Shown: positions 15,165 to 23,462, counted from the stretch's first letter. The stretch: 64,000 nt of DNA from Micropruina glycogenica (GCF_900289045.1 NZ_LT985188.1:3162001-3226000), one strand, 5' to 3'. Numbers and translations: made by a program. The notes: generated by a model from the letters alone, not told the origin.

Positions 15165-17417
15165 TTACATCCCCTTCAACAGGGGGCTGGGGCCCGACGG
15201 TCGCAACACTCTCCAGGAACCGCGCCCTGTAGAGAACGAGAGCTTCAGGTGATCGATAACGGCTTGCTCCTCGCAATTCGGCAGAACCGCTGTGAGACGA
15301 GCGGTGGCTGGAGCATTCAGCTCGGTGTCTAGCTTCACGCGGGCGCTGCCCTCCTGATTAATGCTGCTCAATGAAGCCACCGGCTCGTCGAGTTCCAACC
15401 TCACCTCATCGGCCGTCGCGTGGACGTCCCGGACGCGGGCGTGGCAGTGGCTTCCCCAACTCACGACGAGCGGATCAGACGCCGCAACCGATTGCAGGGA
15501 GTTCAGGTTTCTTCTCGACATTCCCCGAACAATCAGCTCACACAGGTCCTGAACCGGCGATTCGCTGACCTCTGGCACAACCTTGATGCGATCCGCCGAA
15601 ACACCGATGGCCCTTAGCCGGTCAATCACTGGCCCGGGGTTGAGATCGGCGATCACGACCGTGGAGTTGGTCGTTCCAATAGCTGACCGGAGCATCGTGC
15701 CGGTCGTAGTATCCGTTGCCGGTAGCGAGTACCCCAACAAAAACACATGGGACGCGGCCTCGAGGCGCTGACGCGCCTGCTGCCAAAACTCCCGAAGCTG
15801 GGGGGAGCCATAGAACGGTGACTTTGTTGCCGTCGGCGGCACGAGGAAGGGCACGCGTCCGGGTAGCTCTCGTTGGCGATCACCTTCCTCGTAGACGGCC
15901 GGGCGAAGCCAACTCCCCGGTAGCCCACGCTTCGCAACAGTTGCCCCCGTCGAATCCCCTGGGCTCCAGTACCAGTTGAGCGACCCATGCAGCTTCAACA
16001 GTCTCATGGTCTCACGGCGCGTGGCGGCAAGTCGGGCCGGACCCGGTGGCCATGCTGGAACTCCACCTGTGAGTTCGTCCCAGAAGAACGGGTCGAAGTA
16101 CCCCTCCCCGTGCGCATCGTCAAGCGGCCCGAGAGGCGAGGCAACCAAGCACTCGAGCAAGGTGTCGTAGTTGAATGTCACCACGCCCGCCTTAAGTGTG
16201 TGGGCCACCACAATCAACCCCACCAGCCATGGCGGGGGGCCGCTGGCCAGCACCTCGTGTTGGCGTGCGCCGAGAATCGTTCCTATCGCGGAGCTGAACC
16301 GCTCGAACAGAGCATGATTCTCGCCGTTCTCAGCGGAGTCTAGAAACGGTTGATCCGCAGCGAGTGCAGAAAGATAGGTCTCGAAGAAACCGCCGGAGAA
16401 CTCATTCGGTCCGTCGGACGGAAGATGCTGCCTGAGTAGTGGAAGGCATAGGTTCCCAAGCTCATCGGTCAACGGCATGCGGTGATCGACTGCGCGTGAG
16501 AACCCTGCGCCGAGGACGAAAGTGGTCGGGCCCGCCGCCGGGTCAAATGAGCGCTCGTCCCACGCATTCAGACTAGGTGCAGTCATCTTGCGGCCAAGCA
16601 TCGCACGTGCCGGGCCATGGTCCGCCCGAATACTCCGACATCCGATCATGCCGCCGACAGAGACGCATTCCGTGAGTGGTCGGGATCTTGTGGTGCTCGG
16701 GGGGATGGCGCCACGAGCGAGGCGGAAGCCCAGGTCATCGAACTTGGCCGTGGGGTTGGTCTTGCGGCGGACGCCAGCGCGGCAGCTCCACTCTGGGTCG
16801 CTCCATCCACCACCACGGATGATGCGGTATGAACCGTAGACCGCCGTGTCGTACAAGTCCCAGCACCATTCCCACACCCCGCCCAGCATGTCGAACAACC
16901 CCCACGCATTCGGCTCCTTCATCCGCACGCGGTGGATGCTCCCGCCAGAGTTGCCCGCGTACCAAGCGATGTCGTCCAGGTCGCCGTAGCGGGCGCCACT
17001 GCTACCGGCACGGCAGGCGACCTGCCACTCGGCATCGGTGGGAAGACGGTAACCATCAGCCGCGCGGCGCCAGACGACGACCCAGTCGTCGATCTCCGGC
17101 TCGCTGTGCGCCCGCCACTGCGACGGCTCGGGGACGACACGCTGAGAGACCTCGTAGACCGGCGTGAGTCCCTCCCGAACGGACAGCGCATTGCAGAACA
17201 GGACCGCGTCACGCCAGCTCACGTCCGTCTTCGGAAGGTCCGCCTCTGCCAGGTCATTCGGGGTGCGGTGAACCTCGTTCCACAGGCCGCACGTGACCAC
17301 GGTGGCTGACAGTCTGAAGGGCTCGACACGTACCGTCCAGGACAGGTCCGTGCGACGGTCCACCACCGTCTCGTCCACCGCGCCCTGCGGCAGGACTTCG
17401 ACCAGATTCACGCTCAT
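15165..17417 (-). CDS. Formylglycine-generating-enzyme-like / SIR2-like fusion protein
   Basis: 750 residues from ATG 17417. Residues 1-235 are an FGE-sulfatase (SUMF1) domain: RLPTDAEWQVACRAG, WGLFDMLGGVWEWCWD, RIIRGGGW and DLGFRLAR. The first of the two catalytic cysteines of true FGE is missing (only C212 near the end), so it is probably a binding domain. Residues 295-640 are SIR2-like: GAGFS 303-307, TFNYD 414-418, LHGSLNW with H477, and GYSLPATD 562-569. A ~110-residue C-terminal domain is unrecognised. SIR2-like domains in defence proteins hydrolyse NAD+ on phage sensing. A family link to defence is known; the role here is inferred. The 236-285 linker could hide an old gene boundary. 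Confidence 0.8.
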   Translation of the reverse strand: MSVNLVEVLPQGAVDETVVDRRTDLSWTVRVEPFRLSATVVTCGLWNEVHRTPNDLAEADLPKTDVSWRDAVLFCNALSVREGLTPVYEVSQRVVPEPSQWRAHSEPEIDDWVVVWRRAADGYRLPTDAEWQVACRAGSSGARYGDLDDIAWYAGNSGGSIHRVRMKEPNAWGLFDMLGGVWEWCWDLYDTAVYGSYRIIRGGGWSDPEWSCRAGVRRKTNPTAKFDDLGFRLARGAIPPSTTRSRPLTECVSVGGMIGCRSIRADHGPARAMLGRKMTAPSLNAWDERSFDPAAGPTTFVLGAGFSRAVDHRMPLTDELGNLCLPLLRQHLPSDGPNEFSGGFFETYLSALAADQPFLDSAENGENHALFERFSSAIGTILGARQHEVLASGPPPWLVGLIVVAHTLKAGVVTFNYDTLLECLVASPLGPLDDAHGEGYFDPFFWDELTGGVPAWPPGPARLAATRRETMRLLKLHGSLNWYWSPGDSTGATVAKRGLPGSWLRPAVYEEGDRQRELPGRVPFLVPPTATKSPFYGSPQLREFWQQARQRLEAASHVFLLGYSLPATDTTTGTMLRSAIGTTNSTVVIADLNPGPVIDRLRAIGVSADRIKVVPEVSESPVQDLCELIVRGMSRRNLNSLQSVAASDPLVVSWGSHCHARVRDVHATADEVRLELDEPVASLSSINQEGSARVKLDTELNAPATARLTAVLPNCEEQAVIDHLKLSFSTGRGSWRVLRPSGPSPLLKGM

Positions 17418-17499
17418 GCCACCCATTCTTGATGGTCGCACTACCGAGAACGACCACGAGTTCTCTGAACATCCGCCTATGCCGCAGGTAGTTGGATGT

Positions 17500-17793
17500 T
17501 CAGACGGCTTCGAGTGGTTCGATTCGGTCGAGGCTGTTGCCGAGGTGGTCCTTTTCGACTTCGAGGTCGTAGCGGATCTGGAGGTTGAGCCAGAACCGGT
17601 CGGTGGTGCCGAAGTAGCGGGCGAGCCGTAGTGCGGTGTCGGCCGTGATGCGGCGCTTGCCGTGGACGATCTCGTTGATGCGACGTGGCGGCACGCCGAT
17701 TGCGACGGCGAGCCGGTTCTGGCTGACTGCGAGCGGCTCGAGGAACTCCTCCATCAGGATTTCGCCGGGGTGGATGGGTGTAGTGGTCGTCAT
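17500..17793 (-). CDS. higA: HigA-type antitoxin
   Basis: 97 residues, an XRE-type helix-turn-helix protein of the HigA/VapI family: HPGEILMEEFLEPLAVSQNR at the N-terminus, then PPRRINEIVHGKRRITADTA, and DRFWLNLQIRYDLEVEK. It neutralises the adjacent HigB-like toxin and normally represses the operon with it. Toxin-first gene order (HigB at 17803-18084, then HigA 9 nt later) is the classic higBA arrangement. Confidence 0.9.
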   Translation of the reverse strand: MTTTTPIHPGEILMEEFLEPLAVSQNRLAVAIGVPPRRINEIVHGKRRITADTALRLARYFGTTDRFWLNLQIRYDLEVEKDHLGNSLDRIEPLEAV

Positions 17794-17802
17794 GGCACCT
17801 CC

Positions 17803-18084
17803 TCAGTGGTAGTCGACGATCTCGACGTCGATCGGTCCGGCGTCGGTCCAGGTGAAGCAGATCCTCCACTGCTGGTTGATCCGGATGCTGTGCTGGCCGG
17901 CCCGGTCTCCCCGGAGTTCTTCGAGCCGGTTGCCCGGTGGCACGCGCAGGTCGTCCAGGGTCTCAGCGGCATCCAGCATCACCAGCTTCCGCAGGGCGGC
18001 TCGTTCGATGCGTGGGTCGATGGTCTTGACCCGTTGGCGTGACCAGAGCCGCTCGGTTGCCGAGTCGCGAAACGACCTGATCAC
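17803..18084 (-). CDS. higB: HigB/RelE-type toxin
   Basis: 93 residues beginning IRSFRDSATERLWSRQRVKT and ending with RGDRAGQHSIRINQQWRICFTW...VEIVDYH, the standard plasmid-maintenance-killer (HigB) pattern with conserved Arg, Trp and terminal His. Such toxins cleave mRNA on the ribosome. The GTG start at 18084 is preceded by TATAGT (complement of 18091-18096) with a 6-nt gap, so the transcript is probably leaderless. Its 3' neighbour is HigA. Its start overlaps the end of the alcohol dehydrogenase frame. Confidence 0.9.
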   Translation of the reverse strand: MIRSFRDSATERLWSRQRVKTIDPRIERAALRKLVMLDAAETLDDLRVPPGNRLEELRGDRAGQHSIRINQQWRICFTWTDAGPIDVEIVDYH

Positions 18085-19232
18085 TCATTCACTATAACGC
18101 AACGCGTCATGCCCGCTTCTGCCGCAGGTCGCAGGTTTGCATCTTCCCTGCCATCCCGTGGCACTTTGTGCCCAGCAGGGGTCGGTGGTGCTGTCGCCTC
18201 ACGTCCCACGGTCGCGACCACGATGCCTGCCGCGGCAGAGACCGGACGATCCAACGCCATCAACTCCTCGCTCGCCTGGGTCAGGTCGACCACACGCCCG
18301 ACCAACTGGCCGGGGTCGAGGGCGCCGGTCTCGATCAGTGCCAGCAACTGGGGGTATTCGGCCGCGGCCATGCCGTGGCTGCCCACCACGGTGAGTTCGT
18401 GGGCGATCACCCGGTCCCACGGCAACGGGGCGTTCGCGTTGGCGCCGAGCATCAGCCCGGCCTGCACGTGCCGTCCGCGGCGACTCAGGCCGAGCACGCC
18501 GGCGGACGCCGTGGCCGCCGATCCCACGGCGTCGATGCTGACCTGCGCACCGCCCTGTGTGATGTCGCGGATCACCTCGGGGTCGGCCTCGGCCAGCACC
18601 CGGGACGCCCCAAGTTCAGCGGCGCGGTCGCGAGCCGAAGCCGACGGATCGACCGCGATCACGCGAGCGCCCAGGGCGTGCCCGATGAGCACAGCCGACA
18701 GTCCCACCCCGCCGCAACCGATCACCAGCAGCCAGTCGTCGCGTGCGAGCTGGGCCTGAGTGGTCAGGGCGTGGTAAGCGGTGGCGAACCGGCAGCCGAG
18801 TGCGGCAGCGGTGACGAAGTCGACGGCCTGTGGCAGTCGCACCAGGTTGAAGTCGGCGGCCGTCACGACCACCCGCTCGGCGAACGACCCGAGCCGGGTG
18901 AAGCCTGGCTGCTCCTGGTCGGGGCAGACCTGCGCGTGCCCGTCTCGGCACCAGGTGCAGCGGCCGCAACCGTTCACGAACGGCGCCGTCACCCGGTCGC
19001 CGACCGCGAAACCCTTGACCAGGCGGCCAACCTCACTCACGACGCCCGCGAACTCGTGCCCGGGCACCATCGGCAGCGGCACCGGATCGTGCCCGCGCCA
19101 CGCATGCCAGTCCGAGCGGCAGACGCCGGTGGCGCGTACGGCCACCACCGCACCGTCGGGCGGGCAGACGGGCTCGGGCAGGTCGACCATGGTTGGGGTC
19201 GCCCCGTAGTCGGGGTAGCTGATGGCATGCAT
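18081..19232 (-). CDS. Zinc-dependent alcohol dehydrogenase, with an aberrant C-terminal tail
   Basis: 383 residues, MDR superfamily. Catalytic zinc ligands are in GVCRSDWHAW and PGHEF; the structural zinc lobe is CGRCTWCRDGHAQVC; the NAD-binding loop is VIGCGGVGLSAVLIG. Homology ends at about VVATVGREATA (residue ~348). The last ~35 residues look like read-through into foreign DNA and cover the higBA promoter. The island therefore seems to have replaced the original stop codon. Substrate unknown. Divergent from the antitoxin gene at 19335. Confidence 0.85.
   Translation of the reverse strand: MHAISYPDYGATPTMVDLPEPVCPPDGAVVAVRATGVCRSDWHAWRGHDPVPLPMVPGHEFAGVVSEVGRLVKGFAVGDRVTAPFVNGCGRCTWCRDGHAQVCPDQEQPGFTRLGSFAERVVVTAADFNLVRLPQAVDFVTAAALGCRFATAYHALTTQAQLARDDWLLVIGCGGVGLSAVLIGHALGARVIAVDPSASARDRAAELGASRVLAEADPEVIRDITQGGAQVSIDAVGSAATASAGVLGLSRRGRHVQAGLMLGANANAPLPWDRVIAHELTVVGSHGMAAAEYPQLLALIETGALDPGQLVGRVVDLTQASEELMALDRPVSAAAGIVVATVGREATAPPTPAGHKVPRDGREDANLRPAAEAGMTRCVIVNE
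18091..18096 (-). promoter_or_regulatory. -10 box of the higBA operon
   Basis: TATAGT on the minus strand, 6 nt before the GTG of higB, a near-consensus -10 element placed for a leaderless transcript. It lies inside the extended 3' end of the alcohol dehydrogenase reading frame. Confidence 0.7.
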
Positions 19233-19334
19233 GGCAGCCGTACTATCAGACGGCGGCGCCGAGTCGCAGATCGCAGGAAGTATTGTAGATGTAACTGCAA
19301 TGTCCTACAGTTGTAGGTGCAGCCACTTGAGTGT

Positions 19335-19799
19335 ATGAGTGCGTCACGAACGGAGCCTGTCATCATGTCAACGATGCAATCCGGTTCCAGCCGCGTCCTG
19401 GTAACGGGTCATGAGGCGCGCCTGGCTCGAGATGTTCTTGAGCACCTGGAGGGTCCGAAGGGTGTGCTCGCGGTCGAACGCGATGGCCACCGCGCCGACG
19501 CTGTGCCTGCCGAGATCGGCCGTCTGTTGCAGCAGGTGCTCAGTGTGATGGCGCGCGGGGGTACGGTCACGATCGGCTCGGTGCCCGACGTTGTGACCAC
19601 CACCACTGCTGCGGGAATTCTGGGCGTCTCGCGGCCCACGCTTATGAAGATGATCGAAGAAGGAACGATTGCGGCCCACAAGGTGGGCACGCATCATCGA
19701 CTGCGGGCATGCGACGTTTTCGATGCACTCCGTGCGCGCCGTGCCCGCGAGCGGGCCGCTTTCGCCAAGCTTCTCGAACTTGAAGGCGACGAAGACTGA
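19335..19799 (+). CDS. Excisionase-type HTH antitoxin (partner of a PIN toxin)
   Basis: About 154 residues. The C-terminal half has a MerR/excisionase-like DNA-binding helix pair: TTTTAAGILGVSRPTLMKMI, then EEGTIAAHKVGTHHRLRACD, followed by a basic helix. This architecture is standard for antitoxins next to PIN-domain toxins in actinobacteria. The start is uncertain; ATG 19335 is preferred over ATG 19365. Its toxin gene is truncated (next entry), so it may be an orphan antitoxin. Confidence 0.75.
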   Translation: MSASRTEPVIMSTMQSGSSRVLVTGHEARLARDVLEHLEGPKGVLAVERDGHRADAVPAEIGRLLQQVLSVMARGGTVTIGSVPDVVTTTTAAGILGVSRPTLMKMIEEGTIAAHKVGTHHRLRACDVFDALRARRARERAAFAKLLELEGDED

Positions 19800-19838
19800 C
19801 TCCGCCGACAATGCCGACCCGGTGGCTAGTCTTCGTCG

Positions 19839-20020
19839 GTGCTCAACCCCGGCCGCTGGGTCATCTTCGTTGATTCAAACGTGTGGTATTCGCGCACGCT
19901 TCGCGAACGGCTGGGAATGCTGTACGTCACACCCGAAGCGCCGCCCTTCCACGTTCAATGGACCGACGATGTGCTTGCAGAGTTGCTCTACCACCTGCGC
20001 AAGCGGCATCCCCAGCCGCC
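19839..20020 (+). pseudogene. N-terminal remnant of a PIN-domain toxin
   Basis: GTG at 19839 follows TAGTCT (19827-19832) by 6 nt. The first ~58 residues are PIN-like: VIFVDSNVWYSRTLRERLGM with the first active-site Asp, then WTDDVLAELLYHLRKRHP with the Glu. At about 20015 the sequence changes to the inverted remains of a SorC-type regulator. The two further acidic residues of the PIN active site are lost, so no toxin activity is expected. Confidence 0.8.
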
Positions 20021-20412
20021 AGCACCGATTCGCTCCACGACGTGATGCCCACCACGTGACCGCGGGTCAGGGTGATGCCCAGATAGGCGGCGGTGGCGGC
20101 ACCCAAGGCGGCGCGCACCTCGGCGGGCTCTGCGTCGACCACCACCACGTCGCGAAGCCCGTAGTGGGCCTGCAGTTGGTCTTCGAGGTCGCCGTGCACG
20201 CCCGGCGGCATGGTGATCACCGTGGTGACGATGCCGAGGCTCTCGGCCTGCTTCAGCATGCGCGACACCCGGGCCTGTGACAGCTTGAGGGTCTCGGCGA
20301 TCTGTGGTTGCCGCACGCCCTTCTCGTGGTACAGCCGGGCCACCTTGGTGAGCAGGCGCAACTCGTCCAGACCCGGCACGCGGGCGGTGCGTCGCCCCGG
20401 TGTGGTCGGCAT
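20021..20412 (-). pseudogene. N-terminal remnant of a SorC/DeoR-type sugar-responsive regulator
   Basis: ATG at 20412 begins a SorC family regulator with its helix-turn-helix (LLTKVARLYHEKGVRQPQIA, ETLKLSQARVSRMLKQAESL) and the start of the effector-binding domain (GITLTRGHVVGITSWSESVL). Full-length relatives have ~320 residues; here homology stops after ~130 at the junction with the PIN toxin fragment. The DNA-binding part is intact, but the frame continues into meaningless sequence. Confidence 0.8.
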
Positions 20413-20493
20413 CTCACCCCATCGTTCTCTCGGCCTGGTCAGGGTCACGATACTGTGCGGCCCGGCCCGCGATCGCGCTTCTACTCTGGCCCC

Positions 20494-20832
20494 ATGCTTC
20501 CGACGTCCCCCGCCCGCGGCCTGGCAGCCGCGGTCGCCGCCGGCACACTCGCCCTGACCGGCTGCAGCCAGGCGGCAGTATCGGCCGCCGACCTTTACAC
20601 CATCGGCTGCCCCGCCCTGGACGCCGTCGCGGCCTCGGGTTCGGTGGCCGGCAAGGTGGCGCTGACGGGTCTGGAGAAACTGCGTGACTCGGGTCAGGTG
20701 ACCGGCGAGTCGAGGCAGTTTCTCGACCTGGCCATCACCTACCTCAAAGACCCGGCCAAGGTGCCCGCCGAGAGCAAGAAACAGATCAAGGCGGCCTGCA
20801 AGGCCAACGGCCAGGAGTTGAAGAACTTCTGA
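20494..20832 (+). CDS. Small putative lipoprotein
   Basis: 112 residues: a signal peptide ending in the lipobox LTGC (Cys24), then a small helical domain (YTIGCPALDAVAASGSVAGK ... ITYLKDPAKVPAESKKQIKA) with two further cysteines that could form a disulfide. Secreted and lipid-anchored; function unknown. The ATG at 20494 has TACTCT (20482-20487) 6 nt upstream, indicating a leaderless mRNA. Confidence 0.7.
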   Translation: MLPTSPARGLAAAVAAGTLALTGCSQAAVSAADLYTIGCPALDAVAASGSVAGKVALTGLEKLRDSGQVTGESRQFLDLAITYLKDPAKVPAESKKQIKAACKANGQELKNF

Positions 20833-20836
20833 GCGA

Positions 20837-21262
20837 CTACGTCGCGGGGTCGGGCGCACCGAGCAGCCGCCGCACACCGGCTCGGGCGACCAGCAGGAGC
20901 AACAGCAGACCGGTCACCGACCAGAAACCGCCCAGCTTCACCTGATCGGCGAACAACAGAGCTACCAGTTCGAGCACCACGAACTTGCTGCCGATCATCA
21001 ACCCCCACAACAGCAGCCCCGCACCCACCTTGCCCGGCGTGGTGGTAGCCGCCTTGAATCGGCCCTTGACATGGTCTTTCGCCCACACGACCACCTCGAG
21101 CACGACCTTGAGCAGCACTGCGGTCAGCAGCGACATGGTGAAGGTCTCGGTGATCACGACGGGTACGTACTCGATGGCCAGGTTCAGCACCACGACGTAG
21201 ACGAACACGTCGATGACGTCGACCGGGTTGACCACTCGCCGGCGCGCCACTGATTCGCTCAC
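20837..21262 (-). CDS. Integral membrane protein, unknown function
   Basis: 141 residues with four predicted membrane helices (VDVIDVFVYVVVLNLAIEYV, FTMSLLTAVLLKVVLEVVVW, GAGLLLWGLMIGSKFVVLEL, FWSVTGLLLLLLVARAG). GTG at 21262 is chosen because GGGAGG lies 5 nt upstream; an in-frame extension to 21334 lacks such a site. Family not recognised. Convergent with the lipoprotein gene, 4 bp apart. Confidence 0.65.
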   Translation of the reverse strand: MSESVARRRVVNPVDVIDVFVYVVVLNLAIEYVPVVITETFTMSLLTAVLLKVVLEVVVWAKDHVKGRFKAATTTPGKVGAGLLLWGLMIGSKFVVLELVALLFADQVKLGGFWSVTGLLLLLLVARAGVRRLLGAPDPAT

Positions 21263-21339
21263 CAAGGCCTCCCGCCCCATTCTGGCAGTTCCGGTACCGA
21301 TACCCGGGTTCGACGGGCACGGGTTCGTACGCACAACTA

Positions 21340-21641
21340 CCCAGGCGCTACTCGATGCCGCTCTCGGTGCAGTTCGCGGCCTTCGCCGAGGTGGGGCCGT
21401 CCAGCCAGGTGCTCGACGTGGGCTGCGGGCTGGGCGCGCTCACCGGCGAACTGGTGCGGTTGGTCGGCGCCGAGAACGTGCTGGCCTGCGACCCGTCCGA
21501 ACCCTTCGTGGCTGCCTGCGCGGCCCGCCACCCGGGGGTGGACGTGGGCTCGGTACCGCCGAGCAGGTGCCGTTCGGCGACGACTCGGCCGACGCGGCGC
21601 TACTGCCGCGCGATCAACAAATAGCGAGCGCATCAACCTGA
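21340..21641 (+). pseudogene. Truncated, frameshifted SAM-dependent methyltransferase
   Basis: Encodes RYSMPLSVQFAAFAEVGPSS, then the class-I methyltransferase motif I VLDVGCGLGALTGELVRLVG and ACDPSEPFVAACAARHPGVD. A frame change near 21550 follows, after which GTAEQVPFGDDSADAAL (motif II region) continues in the next frame. Both the N-terminal ~25 residues and the C-terminal ~130 residues of the family are missing. Non-functional remnant. Confidence 0.75.
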
Positions 21642-21653
21642 CCGGACACTAGG

Positions 21654-22829
21654 TCACCGCGCGGTCTTCACGACCAGTTCGTTGTCTTCGGGGTCGACGA
21701 TCAGCCAACGGTCGGCAGCTTCGCCCAGCAGGCGTCCGCCGGCGGTCAGGGCGGTCTCGACGCGCGTTCGGGCCGCGTCCGCCGGCACGGCCAGCTCGAG
21801 GTGCATGCGGTTGCGCTGCCGGCGCCGCTCGACCTCGGCAGGGTCGAGCTCTTGAAAGACCAGCACCGGGTTGAGCCGGCGCGGATCGTTGAGGTCGGTG
21901 ACGCCCTCGCGCCGGTCAGGCTCGTAGCCCAGCGCCGCCGCCCAGAACGCCCGCACCGCGGCGACGTCCGCGGCGTCCATGAACAGCTGCACGAAGCGGG
22001 GAAGGGTCGCATCGGCCGTGGCGCCGGCCTCACGAGCCGCCCGCTGCAGCCTGGCCGCAAGCTCGACGAAGTCGAGGTCGAGACCGTGGGCGTCCGCCTC
22101 CCAGCGGTCCTTTCCGCTGTCCAGGACGACCAGGCCGGGGGGCAGGTCGATCAGCAGCGGAAAGCCCGCCTCGTCGGCCAACGCGGCGAGTGCGACGGCC
22201 AGCGCACCCTGGGCCGCCGGTGACGTGGTGCGATAGCTCGCCACCGCGCCGAACACCGCCTGCCAGTCGCTGGTGGCGTCCGTCTCGCCGAGCGGGTCGC
22301 CGGGCACGACGTCGACCTCGTTGCCGTCGGCGTCGGCGTGGCAAACCCCGTAGGCACCGAACGCCTCGCCCAGACCCGCCTGCTCGACGACGGCGGCGGG
22401 TCGCACCACGTCGAGGTGTATGCGGTTGCGCAGCGGCCGCGCGTCCGCCGACTGCCGTAACGACAGGGCCGGATCTCTGCGCAACGGATCGACCAGGTCG
22501 CCCGTCGCCGCAGCTTCGTAGCCGAGCGCGTCCTGCCAGAACCGGCTCAGTGCGGCCGGGTCGGCGGATTCGACGACCACGCTCAGCTGTTGCAGCACGC
22601 CCGGATCGGCGACCAGGCCGAGCTCCTGTGCCGCCGCCGAGACGTCCCCGGTCTGCTCGGCCGCGTCGAGCCGCACCCGCACACCGGCCGACCGCAGGTC
22701 GATCGCGGCGCTGGGCGCCAGGCCCGCGATGCATGTTGCGAGCGCGGCCGCCGCGCTCAACGAAGGGGCGTCGAACCAGGTTGTCACGACGCCTTCGACC
22801 ACTCGCCAATCCGAACCGATCGCCGTCAT
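21654..22829 (-). CDS. Tandem pterin-dehydratase-like / VOC domain protein
   Basis: 391 residues. Two repeats of a pair of domains are visible: residues ~1-75 and ~195-265 resemble 4a-hydroxytetrahydrobiopterin dehydratase (PCD) folds without its active-site histidines. Residues ~85-180 (LSVVVESADPAALSRFWQDA) and ~275-390 (VQLFMDAADVAAVRAFWAAA) are VOC/glyoxalase-like, with metal-ligand-type residues in RIHLDV/RMHLEL and GNEVDV/DNELVV. Probably a small-molecule-binding or resistance-type protein. TACATT lies 7 nt before the ATG. Function unknown. Confidence 0.75.
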   Translation of the reverse strand: MTAIGSDWRVVEGVVTTWFDAPSLSAAAALATCIAGLAPSAAIDLRSAGVRVRLDAAEQTGDVSAAAQELGLVADPGVLQQLSVVVESADPAALSRFWQDALGYEAAATGDLVDPLRRDPALSLRQSADARPLRNRIHLDVVRPAAVVEQAGLGEAFGAYGVCHADADGNEVDVVPGDPLGETDATSDWQAVFGAVASYRTTSPAAQGALAVALAALADEAGFPLLIDLPPGLVVLDSGKDRWEADAHGLDLDFVELAARLQRAAREAGATADATLPRFVQLFMDAADVAAVRAFWAAALGYEPDRREGVTDLNDPRRLNPVLVFQELDPAEVERRRQRNRMHLELAVPADAARTRVETALTAGGRLLGEAADRWLIVDPEDNELVVKTAR

Positions 22830-22953
22830 GAGCGGCAATGTAGGCCACAACCGTGACGATCTGCGTCCGGTTGCCCAACGAAGAAACCGCAGCGCACACG
22901 GAATGAAATCTCCACGCAGGGAATATCGCGGTCACGTGCGGCCTTGTCGACGT

Positions 22954-23448
22954 GTGACCACTTCACCGGAACCCACCACCCTCGCCGACTTCGAAGCCCG
23001 CCGCATCACCGGCCAGGACCAGCGCCTGGCCGACTATCTCGGCTCGGTGGTGCTGGTGGTGAACACGGCGTCCAAGTGCGGTCTGACTCCGCAGTTCCAG
23101 GGTCTCGAGTCGCTGTACAGCGACCTGCGCGAGCAGGGGCTGGTGGTGCTCGGCTTTCCCTGCGACCAGTTCGCGAACCAGGAGTTCGCCGACGACGCCG
23201 AGACCGCCGACTTCTGCCAGCTCAACTACGGCGTCACCTTTCCGATGTTCGCCAAGGTGGACGTCAACGGTGCCGACGCGCATCCGCTGTTCGGCTGGCT
23301 GCGCTCCGAGAAGGGCGGCGTGCTGAATGATGCGATCAAGTGGAACTTCACCAAGTTCCTGATCGACCGCGAGGGACGTCCGGTGCGCCGGTACGCCCCG
23401 ACCGTCGAGCCGGCCGCCATCGAGGCCGACATCAGAAAGCTGCTCTAG
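22954..23448 (+). CDS. Glutathione peroxidase family peroxidase (Cys type)
   Basis: 164 residues of the GPx family. The peroxidatic Cys42 is in VNTASKCGLTPQFQGL; the catalytic Gln is in FPCDQFANQEF; the Trp-Asn motif is in KWNFTKFLID. Bacterial Cys-type GPx proteins usually take electrons from thioredoxin and reduce lipid and organic peroxides. Length is normal. The GTG at 22954 is the natural start (VTTSPEPTTLADFEAR). Confidence 0.93.
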   Translation: MTTSPEPTTLADFEARRITGQDQRLADYLGSVVLVVNTASKCGLTPQFQGLESLYSDLREQGLVVLGFPCDQFANQEFADDAETADFCQLNYGVTFPMFAKVDVNGADAHPLFGWLRSEKGGVLNDAIKWNFTKFLIDREGRPVRRYAPTVEPAAIEADIRKLL

Positions 23449-23462
23449 TAACAACTGATTCT

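Noticed and set aside
15165-17417. FGE-like domain as the variable protein of a diversity-generating retroelement
   Set aside because: C-type-lectin-like FGE domains can be such targets, but there is no reverse transcriptase, no template repeat and no adenine-biased variable region at the domain end.
13793-17417. Assignment to a known SIR2 system such as Thoeris
   Set aside because: Thoeris needs a TIR protein (ThsB), which is absent; the nuclease plus zinc-ribbon pairing does not match any named SIR2 system I know.
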